64,000 nt of DNA from Prochilodus magdalenae (Eukaryota > Chordata > Actinopteri > Characiformes > Prochilodontidae). Shown here in pieces: positions 24,301 through 36,548 of this stretch. The translations under genes were made by a program, and so were the position numbers. How positions within the stretch are numbered: position 1 is the stretch's first letter; each line of letters opens with the position of its first letter. The notes below the pieces were generated by a model that searched no databases, was not told the DNA's origin, and worked only from the letters and a program-made list of their open reading frames with translations. The DNA lies in the NCBI GenBank assembly GCA_024036415.1, contig JAMWET010000156.1, positions 62,001 through 126,000 of the forward strand. The letters are read 5' to 3'.

Positions 24301-27300
24301 TTACTGAGCTGCCCAACACAACAGCATGGCAATGAGATATTATATACAGGTCTGTGATTTGTTTACATGTGTTGATGCAATTTGTACTGTGCCTTTGTGT
24401 TGAATTTGTCTTTCACTGACCAAGGGGTGGGGCTACATTAGGGTATACTGAAAAGAACCGCTCCGCTCGGAAATAACGGTCGCCACAAAGAACTCAACAG
24501 ATGCACACACACAAACAACAGGCAAGGAAGAACATGGAAGCAAAGGGCATGTAAAAATACACACACAGTCCCTGTTCGGATTTGAACACAACCCCTGTGC
24601 TTCTGATGTTGTTTGCTTTGCCACGGTTTTGAATGAGTCTGGTGGGGGCTTCATGTGTGCTGCTGTATTTCATGTCAAAACCGCTACTAAAGAGAACATA
24701 ATCAAAACATGTTGCTTCGACTGCTTCCGGAAGGCAAAACAGCCTTTTCCCTTAAAATATTCAGCATCGCTTCCCAGAAATGTAGGCCTTATTCGCAGGA
24801 GTGTTACATAACAATCAAAATCTGAGCCCGGAGAAAGAGAGGGGAAGATAATATCAATGGCAATCACGCCAAACGGTATGTTACCTATTATTGTAGATTA
24901 TGTTAAATAAATCAGATTAGACCAAATGCTTTACTGCCACTCTACGGTCCTATTACATCACATCCTGAGTTGATTCTCCCTGGACATCACTCTTAGAAAT
25001 GATATGATGCTGAGGTGGAAAGGCTTGAGCTTGTACATTCAGCCACTTGGTGCCCTTCTCCATCTGCATTATCCTTCTATTAACATGCACGACAGCAGGC
25101 AAGGAGGAAGAGACACTCGAAATATGAAATCCACTCAGCATTGCGCTTGTATTATGGGAAGTCACACTGTATAATAATAAGAGCCAGCAACGTGTAACCA
25201 GGACAGTATCTAGGATGATCACACTGATGCAAGCATAGATTAAGGGTACTGCCTTCTTTCAGGCCATCCTGAATGAAGACTTTTCCTAAACTGGCAAGCA
25301 CATATATAGTAAATCATCTCACCTTGCTCATATGAAAAAGTGGTAGATAAAGATGAATGTGTTGAAGAAGAGTGAGAATTCAGCTCAGCCTTTCATTTCT
25401 GAGCATTAGGCTCAGAGCTCAGTATCACTTTTGTTCACAGTGTCAGCAGCAGCAAAACTTCATTTTTTATTTTTATTTTTTTAGTTTGGTTGAAGCAACA
25501 GACTGCGTGATATACCTGACAGACAGAGGTACACTGCAGGAGGACACGTTAGCAAGACTAAAAGCTGAACCTCATAGTGTTACAATGAATATTATTGTAA
25601 CCCATAAACAATTATGATTTCTGTAATATTTTATTTAAAAAGGATTTCCATGATTTTACAGTTCTGCTGTTGGAGTTAACATTTACATTCTCCCTCACCC
25701 TTTCAAGGACTCACACACAATGCTTCACTTGATCTAGTATGGTACAGTGTAGGTGATGACCATGTTCTGAAGTAAGAATTCACTGGGAGCATGCGGGCTA
25801 CATAGAGGAGACTATATAATGCAAATGTCAATATGAAAGCAAAACCAAATCCCAGACATTTGAGGCAATTTAGAAATCGCAGACTTGTGCACTTCTTGAA
25901 TTGTGCTAGAGATAGAGGATATGTGCAGTGGCAAAGGCATGCGTGAACTCTACTGCAATAGCTCACCATAGAAAATGGCATGAACGGAATCGGTGTACTT
26001 GCCTAACATTGTCTACCCAACATTACGGATATTCTGAGCGGGCCAAAGGCCACAGATCATTCCTGCTGTATTCGCCAGATTTCGCCAGTGACTTCCAGCA
26101 TGTTTCTGAAACATTATCGTAGCTTTCAGTTTCGGGTTTATTGCCTTGTCTCCATTTAAGCCGACAGCAGCTTGGTCCTGTATAAGTGGACATAGCAGCC
26201 TGGGGGCGTTGCCAAGACAGCCGGAGAGTGGACAGACTTTCCTATAAGGACTTATAGCATGGAAAGGCCAGCTCAGTGTGCTGAACTCAGCTATCCTCTG
26301 CCTCCCTTTCCTATTGTTTACCAGAGTGAGAAAAGCTGACAAGGTGAAGGCGATACGTCTATCAGTGAATTATTTAAGGAAAGCACTTCAAAACAAATCT
26401 ACAGCTGGAGTTCGGCTACCTAAAGTACAGGCCAACATGACAGAAGCAAGCAACTATTTATTCAAATTTCAGTTTGGTATATTCCAGCTGAAGCCCCAGG
26501 GAACCTAAATCCCTTTATTCTTTTTTAAGTAGGCTAATCTTGCTTGTATGGGCGCACAATACATACAGTATGAACAGCTTGTATCCTGTGAGTACCCTTC
26601 TAATGAGATCTGCTCAGGAGAAATTTAGCTGAGTGAAAGCTAACAACCAAGCGAAAGCTTCCCTAGCAAGCATGACTGAGTTATCCACTGGACTCATCTG
26701 TCTGACTGTCGTCTGTTCCCTCACATTGTTTAGTTCAGCTAGAGATGTAGCAGCCTGGAAGTGTTGGTTAGGTGCCTTTGAGCATATAAATATTAGGACC
26801 ACGCCCAAACTGTACATCTGGCTATTATTTTTCAGGTTGTGTTTTTTCTTATGTCTATCATTTTTTGGATTTTGCTGGATGTTTATTATGACACTTATTT
26901 TTGTAACATTCAAACATATTTCTGACCAGTTTTTAATGTTTTAATTTTATATACCATTGTTTTTTATACCATTGTTCTATTTAATCTGTGACCATCTGAA
27001 TAGGAGAATATGGTGTATACGTTTAGAGCTGTAGTAATTCTATGCGAATATGTTCACAGACATGTTACTGCATAGTACTGCCCATTCTCTCTTGTAAAAA
27101 TAAAAAAATGTCGTGTATTTTTACAGTGTCAGTGCTGCTTCCAAACTTTCTCAAGATACTTCTTGGAGTTGGGTGAAGGCCATGTCAAGATTGCTATTCT
27201 TTCCTCTTTTTCACTACTTTGTATTGCAAATTAGGAAAGAGTGTAAGAGAAAAGTGTAAGCTAGCGTTAAAGTGGGTTGGCAATTAATATTGTGATGAAA

Positions 27301-27539
27301 TTATTCTAATATAATTACGTTTTTCTTTTTCTCACTGGAGCTAAAGGAAGCCTTCATCTGCAGGAAATGGTTAGTCTTTGTGCTTTCACCACTCCAGTGG
27401 TTAGTTAAACACCACATACAGTTATATTGCTTTTTCACTAGGCTGAGTGTTGCCTACCACCCAAAATATATCCAACCAGGAATAGTTCTGTGATCCGAAA
27501 AGGACTGATAATAAAGGGCTTATAGCAGCACAGCATGTC
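21331..27539. other. non-coding, mostly unrecognised
   Basis: This 6.2 kb has no supported gene. It contains an (ATA)n run at about 22447-22481. A possible miniature-element edge, gccaggcgcacactgtgtga, lies at about 23009-23028 and resembles fish elements that start gccaggcgcacactgtgcga. The 121-codon frame at 23211-23576 has no recognisable domain. AT-rich low complexity appears at 25468-25485. Confidence 0.4.
22447..22481. repeat. (ATA)n microsatellite
   Basis: About 11 ATA/AAT triplets with one AAA interruption are read directly. Confidence 0.95.
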
Positions 27540-27715
27540 ACTACTACGTTGGAATCACTGCTGTGCTAAGAACGGTCATACAACCAAATAATATCTGGTC
27601 AGTGGTGGGCCTGTGGTGGTCAGTTAGTACAGCTGTGCTGACAAATTGTGCAGAAATAGATGGGCTACAGTCAGAGATTGTAAACCTACAACGTCCACCA
27701 TCAGTAAAATAATGG
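27540..27715 (+). repeat. dispersed repeat family R1, copy 4
   Basis: This diverged copy keeps the R1 order: aatcactgctgtgctaagaa, accaaataatatctg, gtggtggtcagttag, then gatgggctacagtca. It has the most differences of the four copies. Confidence 0.55.
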
Positions 27716-28216
27716 TATGTCATGAGGTGTTGAGTTGTGATGGCCTATCCAAAAGGCTCGAGTTCTTTCTTATGATTTTGAATTTCTTGTTGTTCTGTCA
27801 CGTTACTGACTGGAATCTTTTTTGACTGAGCCTCAATACAGGGTAGCCAACTAAAACTGTGGTCATTCACATGGAGCAGTCCTAAAGGAAGAATTACAAA
27901 TTAGCCTGTTTAATTCTAAGGGATAAACAGAGTTCATCACCATGTAATAAAACAGTCATGCCAAATGAATTATGACTGTTATTGGCACATAAACCAAAAT
28001 AAATATCATAAGTAGACCTCAGGGGAAATATTAAAACGTAGAAAATGTAGAATCATGCTGCGCACTCGTTTTTTAAAACACTGTAATTAACGACATCCTT
28101 TCTGGCAGATTTGAATGAACGTAGATTTCCACTAATCACATTAACAGATTATGTTTAATCTGTGGGAGATCTATGTTGTGTTCATACATTTATTATCCTT
28201 CACGTTTATATTAGAG

Positions 28217-28234
28217 AATCTCTCTCTTTCTCTG

Positions 28235-28281
<47 letters not shown>
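28217..28281. repeat. (TC)n tract
   Basis: TC repeats with TTTC and TGTC interruptions are read directly. Confidence 0.96.
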
Positions 28282-28284
<3 letters not shown>

Positions 28285-28749
28285 ATAACCTTGAATAATA
28301 AGTGACCTGTCTACAGTGGAGCCAGGCAGATGGCAGCAGTGTTAACTACAGAGGAGGAGACAGAGTGTATTTTGGGCAGACAGCAGAGTCGTTAAAACAC
28401 ACACACGCATATGCGGTACAGTTGGCACCGGGCTCTATGGGTCACCGTGCAAATATTGTTCCAGTGTGGACAATACTGTCCCCAGCATGTGCCGCTAATA
28501 ATTACTCAAGAAGGGCAAACGTAGCATGGCATGCACTCACACGTTTAAGTAGTCCCTCTAGGTTCATCCTGCTGCGCTACATCTAGCCCAACTGCGACCT
28601 TAAAGGCGCAGTCCAGGACCTTATCTGCAATAGCTGTGCTGTGCAGTTAATTACTGGCAGCAGTCATTTTGAGGGTTTTTGTGTCTAGTGAATAGAAGCA
28701 AATCGGCAGGCGCTGTGAAAATCTAGAGATTGAGAGATCCATTAGCTAC

Positions 28750-28955
28750 ATATAGGTATCGGCCGGTTTTAACCAGAGGAGGATGGGTCCCTTTGTGTGA
28801 GTCTGGTTTCTCCCAAGGGTTCTTCTTCACTGGGGGCTTCTTTCTTTTCTCTCCTTAATGAACTGTTATTACTGAATTTCTGTAAAGCTGCTTAGAGACA
28901 ACATCAGTTGTAAAATGTGCTATATAAATAAATTTGATTTGATTTGATTAGATTT
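28750..28955 (+). mobile_element. LINE/SINE 3' tail
   Basis: The block gaggatgggtccc, then gagtctggtttctccc, then tgtaaagctgcttagagaca and gctatataaataaatttga fits the 3' untranslated tail shared by fish L2-type LINEs and their SINEs. It ends in a short tttga tandem tail (about 28930-28950), as expected for target-primed insertions. No open reading frame remains. Confidence 0.75.
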
Positions 28956-29258
28956 TCAGATCAAATATGAAATATGCTGACAGAAGTGGTCCGAGAGGAC
29001 CAAGGACTCCAAGGAAATCAGAAATCTTATGTGACTCCAAGGAAATCACAAATCAGAAATAGCAAAGGCGGCTAAGGCCTCTCTGAACCGGGATTGCCTC
29101 ACATCATGTGCACTGTCCAAAAATTTTAAACCATTGTTTTAAATGGAGGTACGACACCCACTAGCGCTGACGCAGCATGTCAATGAGCATTAGGCTGCCA
29201 TGGCCCCGAGCACTGTTTACTTCCTTGGTGCATCACAGTGTGCTGTCCTGCATGTCGC

Positions 29259-29505
29259 CATTAGGCAGCGCTAGATTAGGGAGCCAGCTTTGTGATTAGA
29301 AGGTCGCCCGTTCAATTCCATGAACCAACAGGACATGGCTAAAGAGCCTTTGAGCAAGACACCCAACCCCCCACCTGCTCCCTGGGTGCCATGGATAGGA
29401 TTGGCCACTACTTGGGCAGGTGTGCTTACAGCTCCTTAGCGTTTGTGTTAGCATTAGAAAGTGTGTATGTGGGTGTTTCGCTTACGCAGGTGTTTTGGGG
29501 AGGTC
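29259..29505 (+). mobile_element. tRNA-type SINE, copy 2
   Basis: The head resembles a tRNA gene: ttaggcagcgctagattagg (A-box region, from 29261) and cgttcaattcc (29309-29319), one base from a typical B box at its first position. The body (gagcaagacacccaacccc, ctgctccctgggtgcc) matches the reverse complement of 7719-7921. It is a polymerase III-type SINE without coding capacity. It is too diverged from a tRNA to be a functional tRNA gene. Confidence 0.8.
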
Positions 29506-30999
29506 AAAATAAGCTCAAATGGTCAGTAATTTAATACTCTAAATATCATGTAATTATAGCCATATCTAGACTACATGAGGCCTCAATAAATGACATGTGG
29601 CTTATAACGTACACAGAAAAAGGCGTACAGTCTTTTAGAGAAACAGAAAAATGCTAATAGTAAGTTAATGTCTTTTTCAGCTCATATTTTTCAGGTTTCA
29701 GGTTTTCAGGTACACTTTAAAAAAAAACGAAATAAGTTTGAGTCAACTCAGAAAATAAATCTAATTAAAGAATCATTCATTCAAAGTCCATTTTTCAGGT
29801 TGAATAAACCTAATTCATTATTTTAAATTGGACAAAACACAGTGACAAGAGTAAAAGATGCCGAGCGTTTTTTTATCTCATGTCATTTATACTAGTAGAG
29901 TTTTAAAATGAACACCGGCTCTCCCTGCTGGCATCCGTTGGAGGCACTATAGAAGCTGTCTACTGTGTGATGGCCCACAGTCAGGCCCCAGTCAAGTCGG
30001 CTGACCATGCTGGAAGTTGATCAGTCCATCTCCACTAGCTCACTGTCACCCCACAGCAAAGACTACAGCTGACGGCCGACATGCGCATGGTTAATGTGCC
30101 TGAGCTCTCTATAGCTGAAACTGGCAGTAGTCTGAAATACTGTCAAACTGCTGCATTTAAAGTAGAGCATACATTGTGTCCTGTAAGCTTCGAATGTCCA
30201 TACGCCGGTTCAAGCCTGAACACTGTAAAATCATGAATATTTGGAAAACTAGGCTGATAGTCAAGAATGTATTACATGTATCATATCAGGAAACAAAAGC
30301 TACATTCACATAGCGGGTATAAGTTGCCCAAATCCATGGACACCAAGGGCTGGCAGGGTAAACAGCAAAAACTCTGCATCTGAAATATTCAGTTTGCACT
30401 TAGGCTTCTATCATGTGTGCTATTGAAATCTGATTTGCAGCAATGTAGCTCAGATCTGAACAGCCAGAGTGGAATTTTTTGCCAATCCATCTCATAATTC
30501 ATGGTCTTTTCTAGATATTTGAGCTGATGTATTTGTACAAACAACATTATAGGATGTAGGCAAACAGTCAAGAAACCAAAAACACAAACCTCAAAAGCAG
30601 GCGTGCTTGAATGATGTTCCTATTTGCACATTAAGCTCGAGTGCATTCTGGATGATAAGCCCAGCGGTCAGGCACTAGAACTCTGTGATGGCTTCTGTGA
30701 TGCTGGCGAAGATGAAGCTGAAACCCTCGGGTGCGTTCCTGCATCTGTCAGCAGACATGATTGTTTACCTCTGGATGAGCGTGCCATGTGAAGCATTGGT
30801 CCTTTGTGCATGTGGGTCAGTTCATCAGCATCATCTGTTCAGACTCATGTTGTCACATTTAAAAGATTGTGAACAGCCTGAAAAGAAAATCAGACTGTGT
30901 AAACGTGGCCAAAATATCCAATCAAGTGGCGTTTATTTACGACAGGTTATTTCAAGACTGTAAACTGCAATGTGTTCTTCTGAAGGGCGGCTGGTGTTT
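29506..30999. other. non-coding, no recognised element
   Basis: No supported gene or transposon is seen. The A-run at about 29720 and scattered short open frames carry no information that I can use. Confidence 0.5.
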
Positions 31000-31305
31000 C
31001 AGATGGTTCTGCCTTGAGTAGTTTTTGGTAGGCTCCTGCAGGATTGCCTCCAGAATGTCTTCTGTACATTCTGAGTTCACGATCCCGCTGGAAGAACAAC
31101 AAGCCCTGGATTCTGATATTTTCACCACTGTGCATTTCAATGTGCAGACTGGTTGGAATTATTCTCCAGGCTTTCTCTACACAAAGAGTCTACCATCACT
31201 TCCATGTCACGCTAAAAGGGATTTTGCTGAATTATGAAGTAGCCCCTTTAAATGAAATGTTTCAAGTGTCCAAATACTTTCTGAGGCCACTGTATGTTCT
31301 ACAAC
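31000..31305 (+). mobile_element. possible Tc1/mariner 3' end
   Basis: The right edge, gtgtccaaatactttctgag followed by gccactgta (about 31268-31296), resembles the terminal repeat of fish Tc1/mariner elements that end ...gtgtccaaatactttttgag. Upstream text (tccaggctttctctacacaa) also fits such a repeat. The matching left end was not found, so this is a partial copy at best. Confidence 0.4.
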
Positions 31306-32039
31306 AACAGTCATGAACTGTCAGCCTTCAGCAGCTGCCCATTGACTTCCAAGTGGGCTTGGAGTCCCAGAGTTTCCTTTCTTTTCCAGGTACAGTGAAG
31401 TGCTGTAATTACTGTCTGTGGTAATCAACCATTTGCTGCAAATGTGGCGTATAGAGATTAGACTGAGAAATAGAGAATTCCTTTAAGCGGCCGAGAGCAA
31501 ATCTTTTGGCTCTTTTATTTGTGTACAGTTTTCTTCATTGGGGTTCACAGTGTCGCAGTAGTTATGCTATCCATCAACCTGGGGACATTCGGCCTCCACG
31601 TATACAACCTAACACCAGCAGGCTGAGATGACTGTGATAATGAAAAACCCAAAAATGTTGTGCCACATCAGTCTCAGAATACAAGACGGCGGCCTAGCCG
31701 TCAGCTTCATTAAGCCTCAAATGCCATTTCCAACAGATGCCACTTCGCATTTGAAGCAGGTATTGATTTGCAGAAGCCTCCAGTGCAAACTGATTACGTT
31801 GATAAGGAGGATGTATGTGGGGGCAACAACAGGGTCACATTATTAGCTCTGCATTAGCTGGACTGGCTAGCGCCTGATGGACTAGGACATATTAAAGGCT
31901 GTGGGAAGAATGAACACGTCCTCCCTTTATGAGACCATTGCATTAATTCACAGGTACGTGAGTCCATTATGCAGGGCCTATTGCATGCATGCCACCGGCT
32001 GGGCTTGCTAGCTTTAGACAACATTAAGGGAGGTGGAGG
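31306..32039. other. non-coding, no recognised element
   Basis: This is a 0.7-kb stretch of unrecognised sequence between the putative Tc1 end and the LINE fragments. Confidence 0.5.
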
Positions 32040-32760
32040 CAACACAGACAATGCAGAGCACAGCTGAGCAAACAAATTATTTGAGATCACTGTATTATAA
32101 TAGGCTAATTAGTGTTATTGTTGACTACAGCAAAGGCTTCAGCTGTGCGGACCATGTAAAATTATGGAATGACCTCAGGAAAATGGATAAACCAGAGCAT
32201 GTCATTGTTCTGATGAGATGCAAGTCACAGCCATAATACAAAAAGAACAAGAAGATTGGTTCCACATTGGCAATGGGGTTCAACAAGGCTCGGCACTGCC
32301 ACCCTACTTCTTCAACCTGTGTGCTGAGCCTAGCTTGACTCAGCAGGACTCCACGCTGGTGGGAAAAAGAACTATCCTTCAATATGCAGATAACAACACT
32401 CCTAGTGGAAAGTCAGAAAGATCTGAAGGTCCTAATCAGGAAAGCTAACAAACAGAGTAGAAATATGGGGCTTCTGCTCAACATGAAGATAACAAAGCTT
32501 ATAAGGTTATACCATGAGAGACCACTGGCTTTACTCTTGGTGGTGGACTGGTAAACAGCTTTCACCTACTTGACTCTAATATTAGCAACAAAGAATCCAG
32601 CCGTCAGGAAATATGACAGTGATTGGCACCCCTTCTTCAGCCTGACAAAAACACTCTTTAATAAGGAACAAACAGGCCAAACAGAAGACTGTGTTCTGTG
32701 TCACGTTAATGACGAAGGCGCACCCATGTTCATTTGGAAGGAAATTCTTTGTAGATAACT
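32040..32760 (+). pseudogene. LINE reverse-transcriptase fragment, unit 1
   Basis: At 32117-32176 one frame reads IVDYSKGFSCADHVKLWNDL, the IDYSKAFDCVDHxKLW block of L1-like reverse transcriptases. In the next frame, WFHIGNGVQQGSALPPYFFN (about 32257-32316) matches the W-F-IGKGVRQGCILSPYLFN block. LQYADNN (about 32378-32398) is the YADD catalytic motif with the second aspartate changed to asparagine. NPAVRKYDSDWH follows near 32586. The frame shifts and the catalytic change mean no active enzyme. A second fragment with the same order of motifs follows about 830 bp downstream. Confidence 0.8.
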
Positions 32761-32879
32761 AGCTACACTACCACCCCACCTTATTTAGTACCTCCTTTAG
32801 TAAATCTGCCCCTGGGTAAAAAGAAAAAAGATGCCACCATAATCTTAAACTGAGAAACAAAAAAGACAGAAATGGTCCA

Positions 32880-33860
32880 TTTATGTAGTATCCTTCAATA
32901 ACTCAACAATACGTTTGGGTAGAGCTTACATCATATTACAAGAGAACCACCAGATGTGCAAGCAGGACGCCAAAAAAGAAGTCAACACGTGTTTCATTGG
33001 CTACAGCAATGCCTATGTAATGGTCTCAAGAAAATGGGAATACCACTGGTGGACAAACCACTGTCAGGACAGAAAAAGGGACAAACAGGTCGGTTCCACA
33101 CTGGGAAAGGAGTTCGACAAAGCTGCCTCCTATCACCATCAACCTGGACACACTACATGTAGTAAGAGAAGTAAAACTGGACGAAGATGATTAAGGATTC
33201 AAGACGTGTGGAAGAAATATCTTTGGTATCCGGATGATGCAGCCCTCTGGAGGGCCTGAAGGCCTTTATGAGGAAGGTTAATGGACAGAGTCAATGTGAA
33301 GAAGGTCATGGTAGCCAAGTCTGCTAACTTTATCATTGATGGAGATCTGGAAATGGTGGACAGCCTTTGGCTACATGGATTAATGAGCTATTATAACAAT
33401 CCAGCACTCCAGAAATACGACACAGATTGGCATTTGTCAAAACGAGGATTAGACTGCCTGAAAAGACCTACAAATGCAGTTTGAGCATTGAAAACAAAGA
33501 TTTGAATTGTCCATGCTGAGGTGTTCTTTTTGTTTCTTTGTGGATCGGAAAGCTGGACAATGTGTAGATAGCTTTGAACCTTGTTGTTGGCAAAGTCTTT
33601 TGAGCGTACAGCACAGAAAACGGACAAATGGAGCCTCGACCAAATGAAACCTCACCTCTTATTCAAAGCCCAGTTAGCCAAACTGAAGCTCCCCTATTGT
33701 GGACATACTCTGAGAAGAACCAATTAATGAAGAATACCAATATATGTGGAGAAAGAAGAAGTTAGAATAAATTAGAATAAAAACCTGGAGTACCAAAGAG
33801 AAGACTCAGTATGGTTGTCAGGAGTCGGATTTGACTTGAAGGCACTTAATAATCTTAATA
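32880..33860 (+). pseudogene. LINE reverse-transcriptase fragment, unit 2, with 3' end
   Basis: The motif order repeats unit 1: LKKMGIP (about 33027), RFHTGKGVRQSCLLSPS (about 33090-33145), WYPDDAALW (about 33221, the YADD region as YPDD) and NPALQKYDTDWH (about 33400). The fragment then continues further than unit 1. FLCGSESWTMC (about 33535) matches the YGCESWT block, and the end near 33815-33855 (gtcaggagtcggatttgact) fits the C-terminal end of this LINE type. Stops and frameshifts are frequent. Offsets between equivalent motifs in the two units are 810 to 850 bp. Confidence 0.75.
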
Positions 33861-34722
33861 GTTTGTGCAGGAACTAAATGTTCATCAACTCGAGACATTT
33901 GAGCCCCAAAAAGAGGCCCATGTCATTTATCAAAGCAGCTTTACGTAAGACGTATTTTAGGCAGTCACAATTAATTACGACATCAAAACACTCGTTTTCC
34001 CACAGTGTAAGAATTTACGTCTTTCCCATAATTATGGGGAAAAACGGCAAAATACATGCACATAGCTCTCTCTCTTTCACTGTTCCGCAAAGAATAAGCC
34101 ATCATTGCGTAATTCCATATCTTCTACTGATGTTCTCCACCACCGCACTTTGTTACATCGCTCCATTCTCTCTCCTCTCCTCCTCAGCCGGTGCATACGC
34201 ATCTCCCACATTCATATATATTTGCATAATTGTTAATATACCTCAAGGCGCTGCATTAAAATTTATCGTTCTCCGAGCAAACACAAAGTGGTTAGCGAAA
34301 CCTTAGTTCTCCCGCACCCGCACCCGCACCCCACAGACTAGTGCCAGGTGGGAGAGGCAGGGGGGTGGGGTAAGGGAGGGCTATTCGCACAGACTTCCAC
34401 TGCTCATCGCCCTACAAATAGCTCATCTCTGGCTTTGCAATCTCCTTGGACACTTGGTCAGGATTAACGAGCTTTTACGTCCACTCTGTATAGCTTTATA
34501 TGCCTAATATGAAAATGAAAACAGTCACTATTAGCCTTGACACAACTACTTCCTTTAGAATGAAACACACTGATGCGTTTGTTCCTGCGCTTGAAGAATC
34601 ACGCATGTTAATGAAGTCTGACCTGTATGGTAAATGCTGTCTGGCCTGTTTGGATGTATTAAAAGCTCCCGTGATCTGTTTGCTTCTAGACATTTCGTTG
34701 CTTCCCAACATCTTCCTCTCTA
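33861..34722. other. non-coding, low-repeat island
   Basis: The 33900-34450 stretch is non-repetitive and includes cccataattatgggg (about 34024-34038), a near-palindrome around TAATTA that homeodomain proteins could bind, as well as taattacgac. A plus-strand frame of 142 codons (33878-34306) has no recognisable domain. Regulatory function is possible but unproven. Confidence 0.35.
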
Positions 34723-36548
34723 GTGCATGCAGAAGTCTGGGCACCCCTGGACACCCTTTTGTTTTGTAAAATTATAAAGTGAAACAAGGAAAAAAGCACC
34801 ATGCAAATGGTTGAGCATCCCAGGACATTTGAGCTCTCAGATAGCTCATTTAGCTTAGCTTATTTAGCTTGTTAGGGCTAGTGCTTGTTCACAGCGATGG
34901 TTAGGAAAGGCCAGGTGATGCAAATTTCAGAACCTTATAAATACTCAACAAGCGGCTGCATTGGGGTCCTGCGAACAGATGCATAGCACTCTAGATGCTC
35001 ACAAAGACAGTAAGTAGTTATCAAAGGCTATAAGATGATAGCAAAGTGTTCAAAGGCAGCCATTTCCTCATTTCATTCCGTAATTTAGGTTAACAGGTGT
35101 GGTGGAGGTCAAAAAAACTTTCAGAGAGAAATTTTTGTAGGATGTTTGACTCCAAAAGACCTCCAGGAAGGTTAGGCAGACTGTGGAGTGGTGATGAACT
35201 GACCTTCATGAAAGAGTCACCAATAGAACATCATTATTGCATCCTCACCACAAAAGTTTGCGTCAGAGTCCTGTGAACTGATGAAACCAAAATAAAAAAG
35301 TAGAGCAGAAGTATGCTTGGAGAAAAAGAAACACCTCACCAGCTGTTAAGCACAGGGGTGGGTCAATCATGCTTCAGGCTTGTGTTGGAGCCAGTGCTAT
35401 GGGAAACATTCCAAACATTCCTGGCAGAAGGAAGAATGGATGCAAATAAATACCAGCAAATTCTGTAAGTAACCATCACACAGTCTGGATAAAATAGGGA
35501 TGTACCCAAATGAGATTTTTTGGGCCTAGCTAAAACCGAATAAAATGAAACATTTACTGAACACAGGTTTCACTGTGGTTTATTCATTTTGCCAATTTGG
35601 CAAAGATATGGCACTGCTGGCCAACTGTCAGCACCGGCAATCTGCTGTGAGACAAAGGTGGCCCATATATTTACAACACACATGTAGCCCACCTGTCCCA
35701 AAACAGGTCTGGTCCACTTCTGGCACATGTACGGCAGAGTTGCCTACTTTTGGCTGAGGCACGGCCCCACTGTGGTACATATGTGGGCCACATCTTGCTA
35801 CTAGAAGTGATCCACCCATCTGCCAAGCCGACCAGATGAAAATAGGCAATATGGGTCAGAACAATTGTGCTGTCTGGCTTGAATGCTGTAAACTGAATAA
35901 AAGCTGAGTAAAAGTTGGGATACGTCAGCGTGCTTCGGTGGCTTAATAAAATGAAAGAGGGAGTACCCCTTGGCAGTTGGCGCTAGCCCTGGAGCAAAGT
36001 AAAAGATCCACTTTGGTTCCCTGTCTACATCCGGGAACTAGATGATATTAAAAACTAGACTGTATTAAAAACATTATTGTCTGGTAGAAATTATCCGGCC
36101 TTATCACATATTCACTAACCATATAATTTTGTTTGCTGAACATTTGGTGCATCCCTAAAAAAGTCTAAAGAAGAAAAGAGGATGACTTCGGCAACAGGAT
36201 AATGACCCTAAACACACTTCAAAATCAACAAGGAACAATCTCAGGAAGTGAAGGCTAAAGCCTTGTCCAGGCCCTCAAGGCAGAAAAATTTCACTGAACA
36301 TAAAGCCTTCTGCAAAGAACAACCAACAAACACCCCGTAAATAGGAATGAAAGACTCTTACCTCATTCTAAAAAGTCTTTCTAAGCTGTGAGAATTGTTT
36401 CAGATCCTTTTCCGCTATTGTGAAAGTGTAAACACAAAAAAAGTAAAATTGCTACAAGAGTTTAAGAACAGTGTGATCTTCAACTTTACACACTTTACTG
36501 GCTTAAATGAAAATAAATAAAATTTTGACCGTGCCACTTTTGCATGCC
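34723..36548 (+). mobile_element. Tc1-like element interrupted by a nested insertion
   Basis: The left terminal repeat is gcatgcagaagtctgggcac (from 34725) and the right end is aattttgaccgtgccacttt plus tgcatgcc (36521-36548). These fit a fish Tc1-like family whose ends read ...ggggtgcccaaacttttgcatgc. The transposase runs on the plus strand in pieces: a region matching GRPRKLSE-type sequence near 35100-35300, ACVGASAMGNI (about 35374-35406) and, beyond the insertion, RQQDNDPKHTSKST (about 36189-36230), which includes the catalytic QQDNDPKHT block. The usual proline-rich third block is lost, and frameshifts are common. A hAT-like element occupies 35495-36157. The transposase is dead. Confidence 0.85.
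35495..36157. mobile_element. nested hAT-like non-autonomous element (663 bp)
   Basis: The left end tagggatgtaccca and the right end ttggtgcatcccta form an imperfect inverted repeat of the TAGGGATGCACC type found at fish hAT elements. The ends split the surrounding Tc1-like element exactly where its transposase sequence is interrupted. Flanks are A-rich (gataaaa and aaaaagtc), so an 8-bp target duplication is plausible but decayed. No transposase coding is present. About 35650-35860 holds a further repeat-like block with partly complementary arms (acacatgtagccc and acatatgtgggccaca). Confidence 0.75.
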
